64,000 nucleotides of DNA from Aureisphaera galaxeae (GTDB taxonomy: Bacteria > Bacteroidota > Bacteroidia > Flavobacteriales > Flavobacteriaceae), in NCBI RefSeq assembly GCF_028561275.1, contig NZ_JAQQTF010000010.1, positions 1-64,000 on the forward strand, given 5' to 3'. This document shows positions 43,644 to 51,902 of this stretch, piece by piece. How positions within the stretch are numbered: position 1 is the stretch's first letter; every line of letters starts with the position of its first letter. Under the pieces are notes generated by a model. That model searched no databases and was not told where the DNA came from. It saw nothing but the letters and a program-made list of their open reading frames with translations. The position numbers were made by a program, and so were the translations under genes.

Positions 43644-45554
43644 TTACATACGCTCTGGCACCTGAATCCCAAGTAAAGCAAAAGCGGATTGAATGACCTT
43701 ACCTGTGGCCTTGGAAAGCTGCACCCTAAAGCTTTTCTGTTGCTCTGTATCTGCTCCTAAAATACTCACGTTCTGATAAAATGAATTAAAGTTCTTTACC
43801 AGATCGTAGGTATAATTTGCAATGATCGCTGGACTGTACTGACTCGCCGCCAATTGCAGGGTTTCTGGGAACATCTGAATTTGCTTAAGGACTTCTTTTT
43901 CCTTGGCGTGCAATTCCATGCCTGCAAAATCACTTACTTCTGCCAACCCTTCGGATTGACGTAAGATTGCTTGAATCCTAGCATAGGTATATTGAATGAA
44001 AGGTCCCGTATTGCCCTGGAAATCTACACTCTCTTCTGGGTCGAAAAGAATTCTTTTTTTAGGATCCACCTTCAAAATATAATATTTCAACGCTCCTAAT
44101 CCAATGGTCTGGTATAGTTGATCCTTTTCTTCTTCCGAAAAATCATCGATCTTTCCTAAGTCTTCAGAAATATCCCTTGCGGTATTGGCCATCTCAACAA
44201 TAAGGTCGTCGGCATCTACTACCGTACCTTCCCTACTCTTCATTTTTCCTGTTGGTAGGTCGACCATACCATAACTTAAATGGTGCAGATTCTCGGCCCA
44301 TTGATTGCCCAATTTCTTCAGAATAAGGAACAGCACTTTAAAGTGATAATCCTGCTCATTCCCCACGGTATAGATCATCCCGTTAATATCCGGTTTATCT
44401 TTTACACGTTGTATGGCTGTCCCAATGTCCTGGGTCATATATACAGCTGTACCATCACTCCTAAGGACCAATTTCTCGTCCAATCCTTCATCGGAAAGGT
44501 CGCACCACACCGAGCCGTCTTCTTTCTTAAAGAATACCCCACTCTCAAGGCCTTCCATAATATTATCCTTTCCTAACAAATAGGTATTGCTTTCATAGTA
44601 GTAACTGTCGAAATCGACTCCAATATCCTTATAGGTCACTTCAAAACCATCGTACACCCAGCCGTTCATCATCTTCCATAAAGCCACCGTTTCTTCGTCA
44701 CCTGCCTCCCACTTTCTCAACATTTCCTGGGCTTGACCTCCTATTTCACTTAACTCTGTGAAGTACTCATTTTTGAAATGCTTTCTAAATTCTGAAAAAA
44801 GTTCACTGCTTAAATCTTCATTATTCAATACTTTTTCTTCATACTTCTCTTTGAGCAATTTTTGAGTTTCCGGTTTCTGACCAAATTCTTCACATTTTTG
44901 TAAAGCTTCTTTAGATGTACTCAACCATTGGGAGTATTCTTCCTGAAAAACCTGTTCGAACTTCACATAATACTTACCAACTAAATGGTCACCTTTCAAC
45001 CCCGTACTTTCCGGAGTCTCTCCATTTCCGAAGGTCTTCCAAGCCAGCATGCTTTTACAGATGTGGATTCCCCTGTCGTTAATGATCTGGGTTTTGTAGA
45101 CCTTCTTACCTGCGGCCTTCAAAATTTCAGCCACGGAATACCCCAACAATACATTTCTAATATGTCCTAAGTGAAGCGGTTTGTTAGTGTTGGGCGAAGC
45201 ATATTCTACCATCATGGCATCCTCCCCTTGCGCTACTTTTCCATAGTTGGAAAAATCGGAAACGGAAGTGAAGAAATTCAAAAAGAAAGCATCGCTCAAG
45301 ACCAAATTTAAAAATCCTTTTACCACATTAAACCTGGAAACCTCCTCCACATGCTCCACCAAATAATTACCAATGCTTTCCCCAATCTGAACGGGATTTC
45401 CCTTCACAACTTTCAACATAGGAAAGACCACTACTGTAATATCGCCTTCGAACTCCTTGCGTGTGGCCTGAAATTCCACGCGCTCCAAAGATGCGCCGTA
45501 AAGGGATTGCACCGCTGCTTTGATTTTTTCTGAAAGGATATCTTGTAATGCCAT
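43644..45554 (-). CDS. argS: Arginine--tRNA ligase
   Basis: A 636-aa class I synthetase that charges tRNA-Arg. The N-terminal Arg_tRNA_synt_N domain (about 1-90) precedes the HIGH-type motif in SPNTNKPLHLGHIRN. The middle contains QTIGTAIQ-like VYMTQDIGTAIQR and GKMKSREGTVVDADDL, replacing the classical KMSKS. The C-terminal DALR anticodon domain ends FALLGIQVPERM. The stop lies one base beyond the end of the convergent response-regulator gene. The leader contains two mutually exclusive hairpins. Confidence 0.96.
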   Translation of the reverse strand: MALQDILSEKIKAAVQSLYGASLERVEFQATRKEFEGDITVVVFPMLKVVKGNPVQIGESIGNYLVEHVEEVSRFNVVKGFLNLVLSDAFFLNFFTSVSDFSNYGKVAQGEDAMMVEYASPNTNKPLHLGHIRNVLLGYSVAEILKAAGKKVYKTQIINDRGIHICKSMLAWKTFGNGETPESTGLKGDHLVGKYYVKFEQVFQEEYSQWLSTSKEALQKCEEFGQKPETQKLLKEKYEEKVLNNEDLSSELFSEFRKHFKNEYFTELSEIGGQAQEMLRKWEAGDEETVALWKMMNGWVYDGFEVTYKDIGVDFDSYYYESNTYLLGKDNIMEGLESGVFFKKEDGSVWCDLSDEGLDEKLVLRSDGTAVYMTQDIGTAIQRVKDKPDINGMIYTVGNEQDYHFKVLFLILKKLGNQWAENLHHLSYGMVDLPTGKMKSREGTVVDADDLIVEMANTARDISEDLGKIDDFSEEEKDQLYQTIGLGALKYYILKVDPKKRILFDPEESVDFQGNTGPFIQYTYARIQAILRQSEGLAEVSDFAGMELHAKEKEVLKQIQMFPETLQLAASQYSPAIIANYTYDLVKNFNSFYQNVSILGADTEQQKSFRVQLSKATGKVIQSAFALLGIQVPERM

Positions 45555-45598
45555 GATAACTATTGAAATGGTATTATAAATTAAAAAAGAACACCTAC

Positions 45599-45630
45599 GC
45601 TACTTTCTTCACCAAAGTAGCTTCTGCTAC
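45599..45630 (-). promoter_or_regulatory. Overlapping hairpins in the argS leader
   Basis: On the minus strand GTAGC-agaa-GCTAC (45630-45617) and GCTACTTT-ggtgaag-AAAGTAGC (45621-45599) share the central GCTAC, so only one can form. The second is followed by a T-run about ten bases later (45588-45583). It looks like an attenuator, but no T-box or leader peptide was identified. Confidence 0.45.
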
Positions 45631-45660
45631 AAAGACTTAAAAGCTTCGATGTTCAGGGGG

Positions 45661-45668
45661 CAAAGATA
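45661..45668 (-). promoter_or_regulatory. Candidate -7 promoter box (TATCTTTG) for argS
   Basis: It matches TAnnTTTG on the minus strand. It implies a leader of about 100 bases that includes the two overlapping hairpins. Confidence 0.5.
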
Positions 45669-45683
45669 AAGTTTTTATTTCAT

Positions 45684-45691
45684 TACTTTTG
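45684..45691 (+). promoter_or_regulatory. Candidate -7 promoter box (TACTTTTG) for the CpeT-like gene
   Basis: It matches TAnnTTTG on the plus strand, 33 bases ahead of the ATG at 45724, and is back-to-back with the argS box. Confidence 0.45.
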
Positions 45692-45723
45692 AGCAGAAAC
45701 CAACAACAATTACAACCTATCAC

Positions 45724-46356
45724 ATGAAGAAAATCGTATTATTCTTGTCTTTCATTACCGTTATTGCCTGTAAGAACAAAGAATCCCAACACGAAGAAAC
45801 GGTGGCTCCAGAGGCGCATCTAGAAGAATTGTATGCTTTGATGCAAGGCTCCTTCAATTCTGAAAAACAATCGGTTGCCGACTCTAGCTTTTACAATATT
45901 TCTTTGCATATGTATCCCATTTGGTCAGACAAAGGGCACTATTTATATGTAGAACAGGCGTTGAATAGCATGCAGGATAAACCGTACCGTCAACGCGTGT
46001 ACCAACTTACCCAATTGAATGATTCGATATATAGTTCTGCCGTTTATACGCTGCCCAATGATTCGCTTTGGATTGGAAAATGGAAAAATCCGACGGCCTT
46101 CGACAGTATTTCACCTACTGAATTGATTACCCGCGAAGGATGTGCTGTTTTGTTGAAGCGTTTGGGAGAAAACCACTATAAAGGTGCCACCGATACCGAT
46201 AAATGCAAAAGCTCGTTACGCGGAGCCAGTTATGCCACCTCCAAAGTTGAAATCACTCCTACAAAAATTGAATCTTGGGATCAAGGGTTCAATGCCGAGG
46301 GTGAGCAAGTTTGGGGTGCAGAGAAAGCTGGATATGTGTTCGATAAATTGGAATGA
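45724..46356 (+). CDS. CpcT/CpeT family lipoprotein
   Basis: A 210-aa lipoprotein (lipobox FITVIAC, Cys16). The mature part matches the CpcT/CpeT fold: LEELYALMQGSFNSEKQS, HMYPIWSDKGHYLYVEQALNSMQDKPYRQRVYQL, PTELITREGCAVLLKRLGE and GASYATSKVEITPTKIESWDQGFN. In cyanobacteria these are phycobiliprotein chromophore lyases. Flavobacteria lack phycobilisomes, so here only the calycin-like fold is probably conserved and the ligand is unknown. The neighbouring Crp-type regulator follows 33 bases later. Confidence 0.88.
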   Translation: MKKIVLFLSFITVIACKNKESQHEETVAPEAHLEELYALMQGSFNSEKQSVADSSFYNISLHMYPIWSDKGHYLYVEQALNSMQDKPYRQRVYQLTQLNDSIYSSAVYTLPNDSLWIGKWKNPTAFDSISPTELITREGCAVLLKRLGENHYKGATDTDKCKSSLRGASYATSKVEITPTKIESWDQGFNAEGEQVWGAEKAGYVFDKLE

Positions 46357-46389
46357 TAGGTGCTAAAAATCGGCATCTAAATAAATGCA

Positions 46390-47013
46390 ATGGTCAACTC
46401 AAAAATACACAAAGCCCTTTCGCATTTGCATCCCGATTTGGTTTCGGAAATCGAGGCTAAAGCACTGGTAAAGGAAATCCCTAAGAATACCGAGATCCTC
46501 CGTGAAGGGCAATATGTAAAGGTAATTCCCATAGTCATAGAGGGCCTTGTAAAGGTATTTACACGCCATGAGGACAGAGAGCTGCTATTGTATTATATCC
46601 GGCCCAATGAAAGCTGTATCATGTCTTTTGCGGCAAGTCTAAAGAATGACCCGAGTAAAGTATTTGCCATCACCGAAGAGGACACCAGTGCTTTGTTACT
46701 TCCAGTGGATAAGGTTTCCGATTGGATCAAGCAGTTCCCAGACATCAATACCCTATTCTTTCAACAATACAATTTGCGCTACAGTGAATTGCTCGAGACC
46801 ATTCACCATGTTCTTTTTGACCGAATGGACAAACGCCTGCTCTCTTATTTACAGGAAAAAGTGAGCCTTACACATCAAAATCCGTTGCGCTTATCCCACA
46901 AACAAATTGCCCAGGAGCTGGGAACCGCCCGTGAAGTGATAAGCCGAACCATGAAGAAATTGGAACGGGAACAACTTGTAAAGCAACATTCCAATAGTAT
47001 AGAATTATTGTAA
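46390..47013 (+). CDS. Crp/Fnr family transcription regulator
   Basis: A 207-aa regulator. The cyclic-nucleotide-binding-like beta barrel (about 15-115) includes ILREGQYVKVIPIVIEGLVKVF and LLYYIRPNESCIMSFAASL. A dimerisation helix and a winged HTH (about 145-205) follow, with LRLSHKQIAQELGTAREVISRTMKKLEREQLV. There is no Cys cluster, so it is not an FNR-type iron-sulfur sensor. It probably controls the two small membrane-protein genes that follow at short distance. Confidence 0.92.
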   Translation: MVNSKIHKALSHLHPDLVSEIEAKALVKEIPKNTEILREGQYVKVIPIVIEGLVKVFTRHEDRELLLYYIRPNESCIMSFAASLKNDPSKVFAITEEDTSALLLPVDKVSDWIKQFPDINTLFFQQYNLRYSELLETIHHVLFDRMDKRLLSYLQEKVSLTHQNPLRLSHKQIAQELGTAREVISRTMKKLEREQLVKQHSNSIELL

Positions 47014-47070
47014 TGGTGACCAAAGTCACTGCATAGCTAAAATTCCATCGATACTTTTACGGAAAGAATC

Positions 47071-47166
47071 ATGAAGAACAAAGTCATGAAATTCCTGCTT
47101 GTATGTGTAAGCTGCATTGCTTTGATTGTGATGATGGTTCTTTTAATTCAATATTTGTCGAACTAA
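47071..47166 (+). CDS. Small 31-aa single-helix membrane protein
   Basis: A short open frame starting MKNKVMKFLLVC and ending IQYLSN, almost entirely one hydrophobic helix (about 7-28) with two Cys. It sits between the Crp-family regulator and the DUF2892 gene on the same strand, 12 bases before the latter, which supports it being real. Function unknown. Confidence 0.55.
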   Translation: MKNKVMKFLLVCVSCIALIVMMVLLIQYLSN

Positions 47167-47178
47167 AAATGTACGATC

Positions 47179-47391
47179 ATGAAAAAGAATATGGGAACCA
47201 CAGACCGTGTTGTAAGGATCATTATTGCCGCGGTTATTGCACTGCTTTACTTTACCAATGTAATTACAGGAACCTTAGGGATAGTGCTACTTGTACTAGC
47301 AGGCGTATTCTTGCTTACTAGTTTTGTTAGCTTCTGCCCACTGTACGCACCCTTTGGACTAAGCACCTGTGCCGTGAAAAAACAGCCATAG
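47179..47391 (+). CDS. DUF2892 small inner-membrane protein
   Basis: A 70-aa protein with the DUF2892 (YgaP-like membrane region) pattern: NMGTTDRVVRIIIAAVIALLYF, two helices, and the C-terminal SFCPLYAPFGLSTC with Cys53 and Cys63. The family often accompanies sulfur-transfer or stress genes. It is probably cotranscribed with the 31-aa gene and perhaps the Crp-type regulator upstream. A small hairpin (47430-47447) lies between it and the convergent gene. Confidence 0.9.
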   Translation: MKKNMGTTDRVVRIIIAAVIALLYFTNVITGTLGIVLLVLAGVFLLTSFVSFCPLYAPFGLSTCAVKKQP

Positions 47392-47455
47392 CATAACTTT
47401 ACCTTATCGTTAGGAAAAGGGTTGAGAAAATCGAATATGTATTCGATACGTTAAA

Positions 47456-48139
47456 CTAGGGTATCCAACTGAATGCTCCTTCTTTATTGTCGAAGCGATA
47501 ATCAATTTCCAAGAATTCAATTTTTTTCTTTTTCATTCTAGTAATCAACTTGGGAGCTGAGACAATTCCCTGAAGTATCGTAAAGCCGTTGAAATCGATC
47601 ACTTTGTATTCCGATTCCCATCCAGAATCCTCTTTTATGGGTTTTATCTTGGACATTCCGTTCTCTTGGTAGGTGTATTGATATTCCTCTACACCCTCTA
47701 CCGATACGGTTACCGGGGCTTCCATCAATGCCGTCTTAAATTTTTCGACGTCAACCTTATTGCGTTTGGTAGACAATTTCACATAGGGAAAGACGTACTC
47801 ATTAAACTGAATGGTGATGGAGTCTTTAGAATGGACTGTAAGTACCTCTTTCTCGCTTATTTTGAATGATTTTTCTTCGATCAGTTCGAGGTTTAGGGTA
47901 TCACGGTACACAAAAATCTTGGTTTCCCCGGTTTCGTTGTTCAACTTATCCTGGGTCCTAAGTCTATAAATTTGATCTGATTTCGAAGCACATAGAAAAC
48001 TTTGAATTTTGGCTCGCTCTATGAAGTTTCCAGAAGTATCATAAACTCCTTTTGTTCTCCATAGTGATCCTTTTTCAATTTTCTGTCCGTAAGTAAGTGC
48101 AAAAGCGAAGATTGCAAGCAGCAGGCATGTGTTTTTCAT
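47456..48139 (-). CDS. Hypothetical secreted protein, 227 aa
   Basis: The N-terminus is a signal peptide (CLLLAIFAFALTYGQ). The mature protein is beta-rich (LWRTKGVYDTSGNFIERAKI, SITIQFNEYVFPYVKLSTKR, GFTILQGIVSAPKLITRMKKK) without a recognised domain. The end FDNKEGAFSWIP does not look like a sorting domain. The neighbour upstream (48191-48580) is on the same strand 51 bases away. Function unknown. Confidence 0.7.
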   Translation of the reverse strand: MKNTCLLLAIFAFALTYGQKIEKGSLWRTKGVYDTSGNFIERAKIQSFLCASKSDQIYRLRTQDKLNNETGETKIFVYRDTLNLELIEEKSFKISEKEVLTVHSKDSITIQFNEYVFPYVKLSTKRNKVDVEKFKTALMEAPVTVSVEGVEEYQYTYQENGMSKIKPIKEDSGWESEYKVIDFNGFTILQGIVSAPKLITRMKKKKIEFLEIDYRFDNKEGAFSWIP

Positions 48140-48190
48140 AAGTTTGGTGGGGCAATTTAGTTGTTAGATTCATTGTAAATTCGGAATACA

Positions 48191-48580
48191 TTATTGCGAA
48201 TTCGAGGTTGTTAATTTACTATATTTTATTTTAAATAACGAATCCCGTTCTCCCTTATAGTCTTCCTTCCATCCTTCTCCATTAATTCGATTCAAATGTT
48301 TTTCTATCTCAGCATTATAAGCATCGATTAATTCCATTTCTACCGGATTTCCAACGACACAGCCGTAGAAGGAATGTTGAAATCCATACTTCTTGGTAAG
48401 GGTATGGGAATCCTCACCCGCTAGTATGGGAAGGCCTACCACAACTAACTTTGGGCTGTTTCTAAGGATGTCGAATTTTGCCGTGTAGTAGTTGTATCGT
48501 CCAAAGATTCCAAGGTTTAGAAGCATGAAAACAAGAAATAAAATGGTCCATCCAATTACTTTCACTTTTGTCATAATCAC
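48191..48580 (-). CDS. Hypothetical membrane-anchored protein, 129 aa
   Basis: The N-terminal helix (about 9-27, VIGWTILFLVFMLLNLGIF) could be an anchor or uncleaved signal. The remaining 100 residues are polar (FDILRNSPKLVVVGLPILAGE, AYNAEIEKHLNRINGEGWKEDYKGE) with one Cys in YGCVVG. No family was recognised. A second ATG at 48574 is an alternative start. It lies 51 bases upstream of the 227-aa secreted protein gene. Confidence 0.65.
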   Translation of the reverse strand: MIMTKVKVIGWTILFLVFMLLNLGIFGRYNYYTAKFDILRNSPKLVVVGLPILAGEDSHTLTKKYGFQHSFYGCVVGNPVEMELIDAYNAEIEKHLNRINGEGWKEDYKGERDSLFKIKYSKLTTSNSQ

Positions 48581-48627
48581 CTTGGTTCTAAAACCAAATA
48601 TAAAATATTTACAGCAACCTAAATCCC

Positions 48628-50856
48628 TTAGGCAGATATCTCCAATTGCTTATTCCGTATTAAGAGATTATCGACGAGTGTTTTGTGAAAATCTGATACG
48701 TTATAAGGCTTTAGTACGATATCGTTCATGCCTGAATTTAGGATCTGACCGGTCATTTCTTTTAGGTCTACTGCGGTAAGGGCTATGATGGGAATGAACT
48801 TGTCGAATTCCCTAATTTCGCGCGTTGCTTGTATACCATCCTTTACCGGCATGTTTACATCCATTAAAACCAAGTCGTAGTAGCGCTTGCTCACTTTTTG
48901 TACCGCTTCCTCACCATTTACGGCCTGATCGCAGACCGTGTTTTCCTTTTCTAAGATCTTTTGGGTAACCACGCGATTAATCGCATTGTCATCTACGATA
49001 AGAATACTTTTATCCTTTAACACGGAAGTATCGGTAAAGGAGATAGGAGCTTCGAAGGCTTCGGTCACTTTTTGTTGAATTAACACAAAGGGAAGTACAA
49101 AACTAAAACTGGAGCCCTTGCCCAATTCACTTTCTACCACCACTTCGGCATTCGATTTTTCCAGTAGTTTTTTCACTATGGAAAGTCCTAAACCTGTACC
49201 TTGACTATTGATCTCCGCTTCGGATACCTGAGCAAACTCATCGAATATAAGCGCTAATTTGTCTTTGGCAATCCCGATTCCGGTATCTTCAACCGTGAAC
49301 TGAACATCTAGGCTATGCGCCATCTTATTCAATGGTTTTACGCGAACGAATATATCTCCATCCTTAGTAAACTTATACGCATTCCCAAGAATATTCATGA
49401 GCACTTGCGACAATTGGGCATCATTCCCCGCAACGAGATCTGGAGTATCTTCATGAATCTCCAAATGGACTTTATTCCCATTCTGTATCCTCTTGTATTC
49501 AAAAGAAGAGATCATGGTTTCCAGTAATTGCCGAACACAGAAAGTGGTTCTCACATCTTGATCTACGGTATCTATCTTATTAATATTCAGCACATCATTA
49601 ATGAGCGCCATGAGATAATCGGCCGAAAACTTCAGGGACTTAAGATTTTCCCTCTGATGCGTTAAGGCTTTGTCTTCCATAAGAATGGAACTAATCCCAA
49701 CAACCCCATAGAGTGGCGTTCGCAATTCGTGACTTACCGTAGACAGGAACTTACTTTTGGCTTTAGACAACAACTCGGCATTCTTCCTAGCTTCTGCGTA
49801 TTTAACGTTCTTCTCTTTTAGTCGTAATACCAATTGCTTCCGTTTTCGCAATACTTTCAGCAAGTAAATAAATACTCCTACTAAAGCTACAGTCAAAACC
49901 ATGAGCCACATATTTCGTTGACTTTCGCTTCGGGCTATCTGATTTAAATACTCTTTTTCGCTTTTGGCATCCAAAGCTTCCTTCTTGTATTTCTCTAATT
50001 CGAATCGGGCCGCAAGTGCTTTATTCTCCTCCGATCTAAGCAATTCTTCATTTTTCTTGAAATAGACTATGTACTCCTGTTGGGCCTTGTAAGCCTCCCT
50101 TAATCTACCTTGTTCGTAGAGACTCTTACTGTAATTGGCATAGGTATCCTCTAATTGCTTCCAAAATTCATTCTTCTTGGAATCCTCTATGACCATAGCA
50201 TAGCATTTATCTGCCATAGCGTAGTTGCCCTTTCGGGTATAGTAATCGGCCATCTGACTGTGCACACTTATCTGACAGAAGCTATTGTCTTCTATATGCC
50301 CCATATAATCACTTATCTTCATGATATGGTGATAGGCTTTGTTGTAGTTTTCGGCTTTCATAGCAGCTACAATGGTGTAGTAGTGGGCCATCGCCAGACT
50401 TGTAGAATCCTGCACCTTATCAAAAAGCATAATGGCTTTGTCAAAGTATTTAAAACTGCCATTTAGGTATGCCGAATGTGCGGCATAGAAATTGGCGATA
50501 TCCAAATAGGTTCTTCCTGTAGCGGTATCGTTTTTGGACAACGCGGCATATTCTTCTGATTTCTTGAAACTCTCTTTTGCCTTAAGGGTATCCCGTTGGG
50601 TAAGGTAGTTATATCCCAGAATGCTGTACCCTTTGTGCAAATAATACATATTATTGAATTCCTTGGCTAGTTTGAGCAGGGCAAGGTTGCTCCTTACCGC
50701 CCGATCGTAATCACCGTTGAAATTGGCAACAAAAGAAGAATCTGCCAGTTTCTTTAAGGCGCGTTCCTGTTTCGCTTTAACAGGATCATTTTTTTCCTGA
50801 CCATAACCAAAAAGGAAAAAGGACAGGCAGATAGTGAAGAGTAGGTTTGTTCTCAC
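48628..50856 (-). CDS. Hybrid sensor histidine kinase with TPR sensor and receiver domain
   Basis: A 742-aa hybrid kinase. It starts with a GTG (no in-frame ATG just upstream) and a signal peptide (TICLSFFLFGYGQ). TPR-like helices occupy about 30-305, then a membrane helix at 316-334. The HisKA domain has His376 in VSHELRTPLYG, the HATPase domain has NILGNAYKFTKDG and VEDTGIGIAKDK, and the C-terminal receiver domain has IVDDNAINRVV, VLMDVNMPVKDG and ALTAVDL. No separate regulator lies next to it, so it is probably part of a phosphorelay. Confidence 0.94.
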   Translation of the reverse strand: MRTNLLFTICLSFFLFGYGQEKNDPVKAKQERALKKLADSSFVANFNGDYDRAVRSNLALLKLAKEFNNMYYLHKGYSILGYNYLTQRDTLKAKESFKKSEEYAALSKNDTATGRTYLDIANFYAAHSAYLNGSFKYFDKAIMLFDKVQDSTSLAMAHYYTIVAAMKAENYNKAYHHIMKISDYMGHIEDNSFCQISVHSQMADYYTRKGNYAMADKCYAMVIEDSKKNEFWKQLEDTYANYSKSLYEQGRLREAYKAQQEYIVYFKKNEELLRSEENKALAARFELEKYKKEALDAKSEKEYLNQIARSESQRNMWLMVLTVALVGVFIYLLKVLRKRKQLVLRLKEKNVKYAEARKNAELLSKAKSKFLSTVSHELRTPLYGVVGISSILMEDKALTHQRENLKSLKFSADYLMALINDVLNINKIDTVDQDVRTTFCVRQLLETMISSFEYKRIQNGNKVHLEIHEDTPDLVAGNDAQLSQVLMNILGNAYKFTKDGDIFVRVKPLNKMAHSLDVQFTVEDTGIGIAKDKLALIFDEFAQVSEAEINSQGTGLGLSIVKKLLEKSNAEVVVESELGKGSSFSFVLPFVLIQQKVTEAFEAPISFTDTSVLKDKSILIVDDNAINRVVTQKILEKENTVCDQAVNGEEAVQKVSKRYYDLVLMDVNMPVKDGIQATREIREFDKFIPIIALTAVDLKEMTGQILNSGMNDIVLKPYNVSDFHKTLVDNLLIRNKQLEISA

Positions 50857-51114
50857 AGTATGTTTTTTGGGTAGCGGAATATACCCAATTGCCTATACAA
50901 CCTCACAATTAGCCACTTACTGTTTTCTTAACGTTCCATAAATTTAACAATAGGAAAATATGACGCAAACGCAATGAATTAAGGCAAGGAGACCCATTTA
51001 AAGTTTTTTCTTTCGCTTAGCTATTAGCCCCTTTTACAAGGCAATAAACTTGACACTTTCACAACCCTTTCCTAATTCCTGAGTTGTAGTAGTTGTTAAT
51101 TTTTGAAGTTGCAA

Positions 51115-51279
51115 CTACCTTCTGGACTTTGCCAAAAAAGCCATGACAAATGCAGAAGCTCCCAGTAAAATCTTAGCCAGGGCCTGCGAATTCTCGGGAT
51201 CATCGTCTACATAATCAACGATACCCCAAGCAACTAGGGCAAGACCTCCTAACATAAGTACGAAACGAAGTATTTTCAT
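51115..51279 (-). CDS. Small 54-aa two-helix membrane protein
   Basis: The frame begins MKILRFVLMLGGLALVAWGI and ends AFLAKSRR. Two hydrophobic helices (about 4-22 and 35-50) are joined by an acidic loop DYVDDDPENSQ, giving a hairpin with both ends inside by the positive-inside rule. Its length, start codon and amino-acid composition look genuine. It lies between the hybrid kinase and the 148-aa membrane protein, 21 bases downstream of the latter. Function unknown. Confidence 0.6.
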   Translation of the reverse strand: MKILRFVLMLGGLALVAWGIVDYVDDDPENSQALAKILLGASAFVMAFLAKSRR

Positions 51280-51300
51280 AGTTCGAAAATACAAAAGGTT

Positions 51301-51747
51301 TTAAAAAGTACGCACACCGAAACGACTTTCCCTTTTCGGAAATTTTAAATTGCTCAACAACATAAGAGCCGCAATAGTGTAGACCCACCATGTCTGACTC
51401 AAATTCAGATAGTAGGTGGTCATGAGCAGGACAATTCCTAAGGTGTAGATGGTAATATTAATCCAGGACTTGTTCTTATAGTGCTTCCAGAGCAAAACCG
51501 CACTTCCCAAAATGAAAATACCAAGAATCACATATTTCCATTCCGAGCGATAGGAAACATTTTCCAATCCCAGAAAACTGAAAAAAGAAGCATAGGCCGC
51601 CCAGCAAATGGGACATTTGGGAAACAAAAAGAACAATACCCCTGTTACGATATTCAGGAGGTTTGTCTTTCTCGTCTTCTTGGGCTTCGATTCATTTTCG
51701 GAACCGCACCCACAATCGCACGCTATGCCTTTTTTCTGTGTGTTCAT
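51301..51747 (-). CDS. Cys-rich membrane protein, 148 aa (MerC-like hydrophobicity)
   Basis: The N-terminal motif ACDCGCGSEN is cysteine-rich and cytosolic, followed by a basic stretch (KPKKTRKTN). About four membrane helices follow, the first containing LFPKCPICWAAYASFFSFLG with a CxxC. This Cys arrangement (CxCxC plus a membrane CxxC) resembles heavy-metal transport or sensing proteins such as MerC, but the match is by eye only. The 54-aa gene follows 21 bases later on the same strand. Confidence 0.7.
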   Translation of the reverse strand: MNTQKKGIACDCGCGSENESKPKKTRKTNLLNIVTGVLFFLFPKCPICWAAYASFFSFLGLENVSYRSEWKYVILGIFILGSAVLLWKHYKNKSWINITIYTLGIVLLMTTYYLNLSQTWWVYTIAALMLLSNLKFPKRESRFGVRTF

Positions 51748-51755
51748 ACTATTAT

Positions 51756-51894
51756 TTAAAAGGATGTTTAACTCGTCAAACTGAGCATGTCGAAGTTTGT
51801 GCTCGACTTTTCTAAACCATCCTTCGACAAGCTCAGGATGACACTCGACAAGCTCAGTTTTACAAATAGTCTAGGTGTTAAACATCCCCTTTTC
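51756..51894. repeat. Nested inverted-repeat element, intergenic
   Basis: GGATGTTTAAC (51762-51772) pairs perfectly with GTTAAACATCC (51877-51887). Inside it, 51778-51793 pairs with 51845-51860 with one mismatch. TCGACAAGCTCAG occurs twice in direct orientation (51824 and 51845). The 'TCCTTCGACAAGCTCAGGATGA' core is a motif seen as a dispersed repeat in many Bacteroidota genomes. Confidence 0.75.
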
Positions 51895-51902
51895 TTTCAT
51901 AC

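Noticed and set aside
45599-45660. T-box riboswitch before argS
   Set aside because: The stem pair is present, but no T-box sequence or specifier loop could be found, and T-boxes are mainly Gram-positive.
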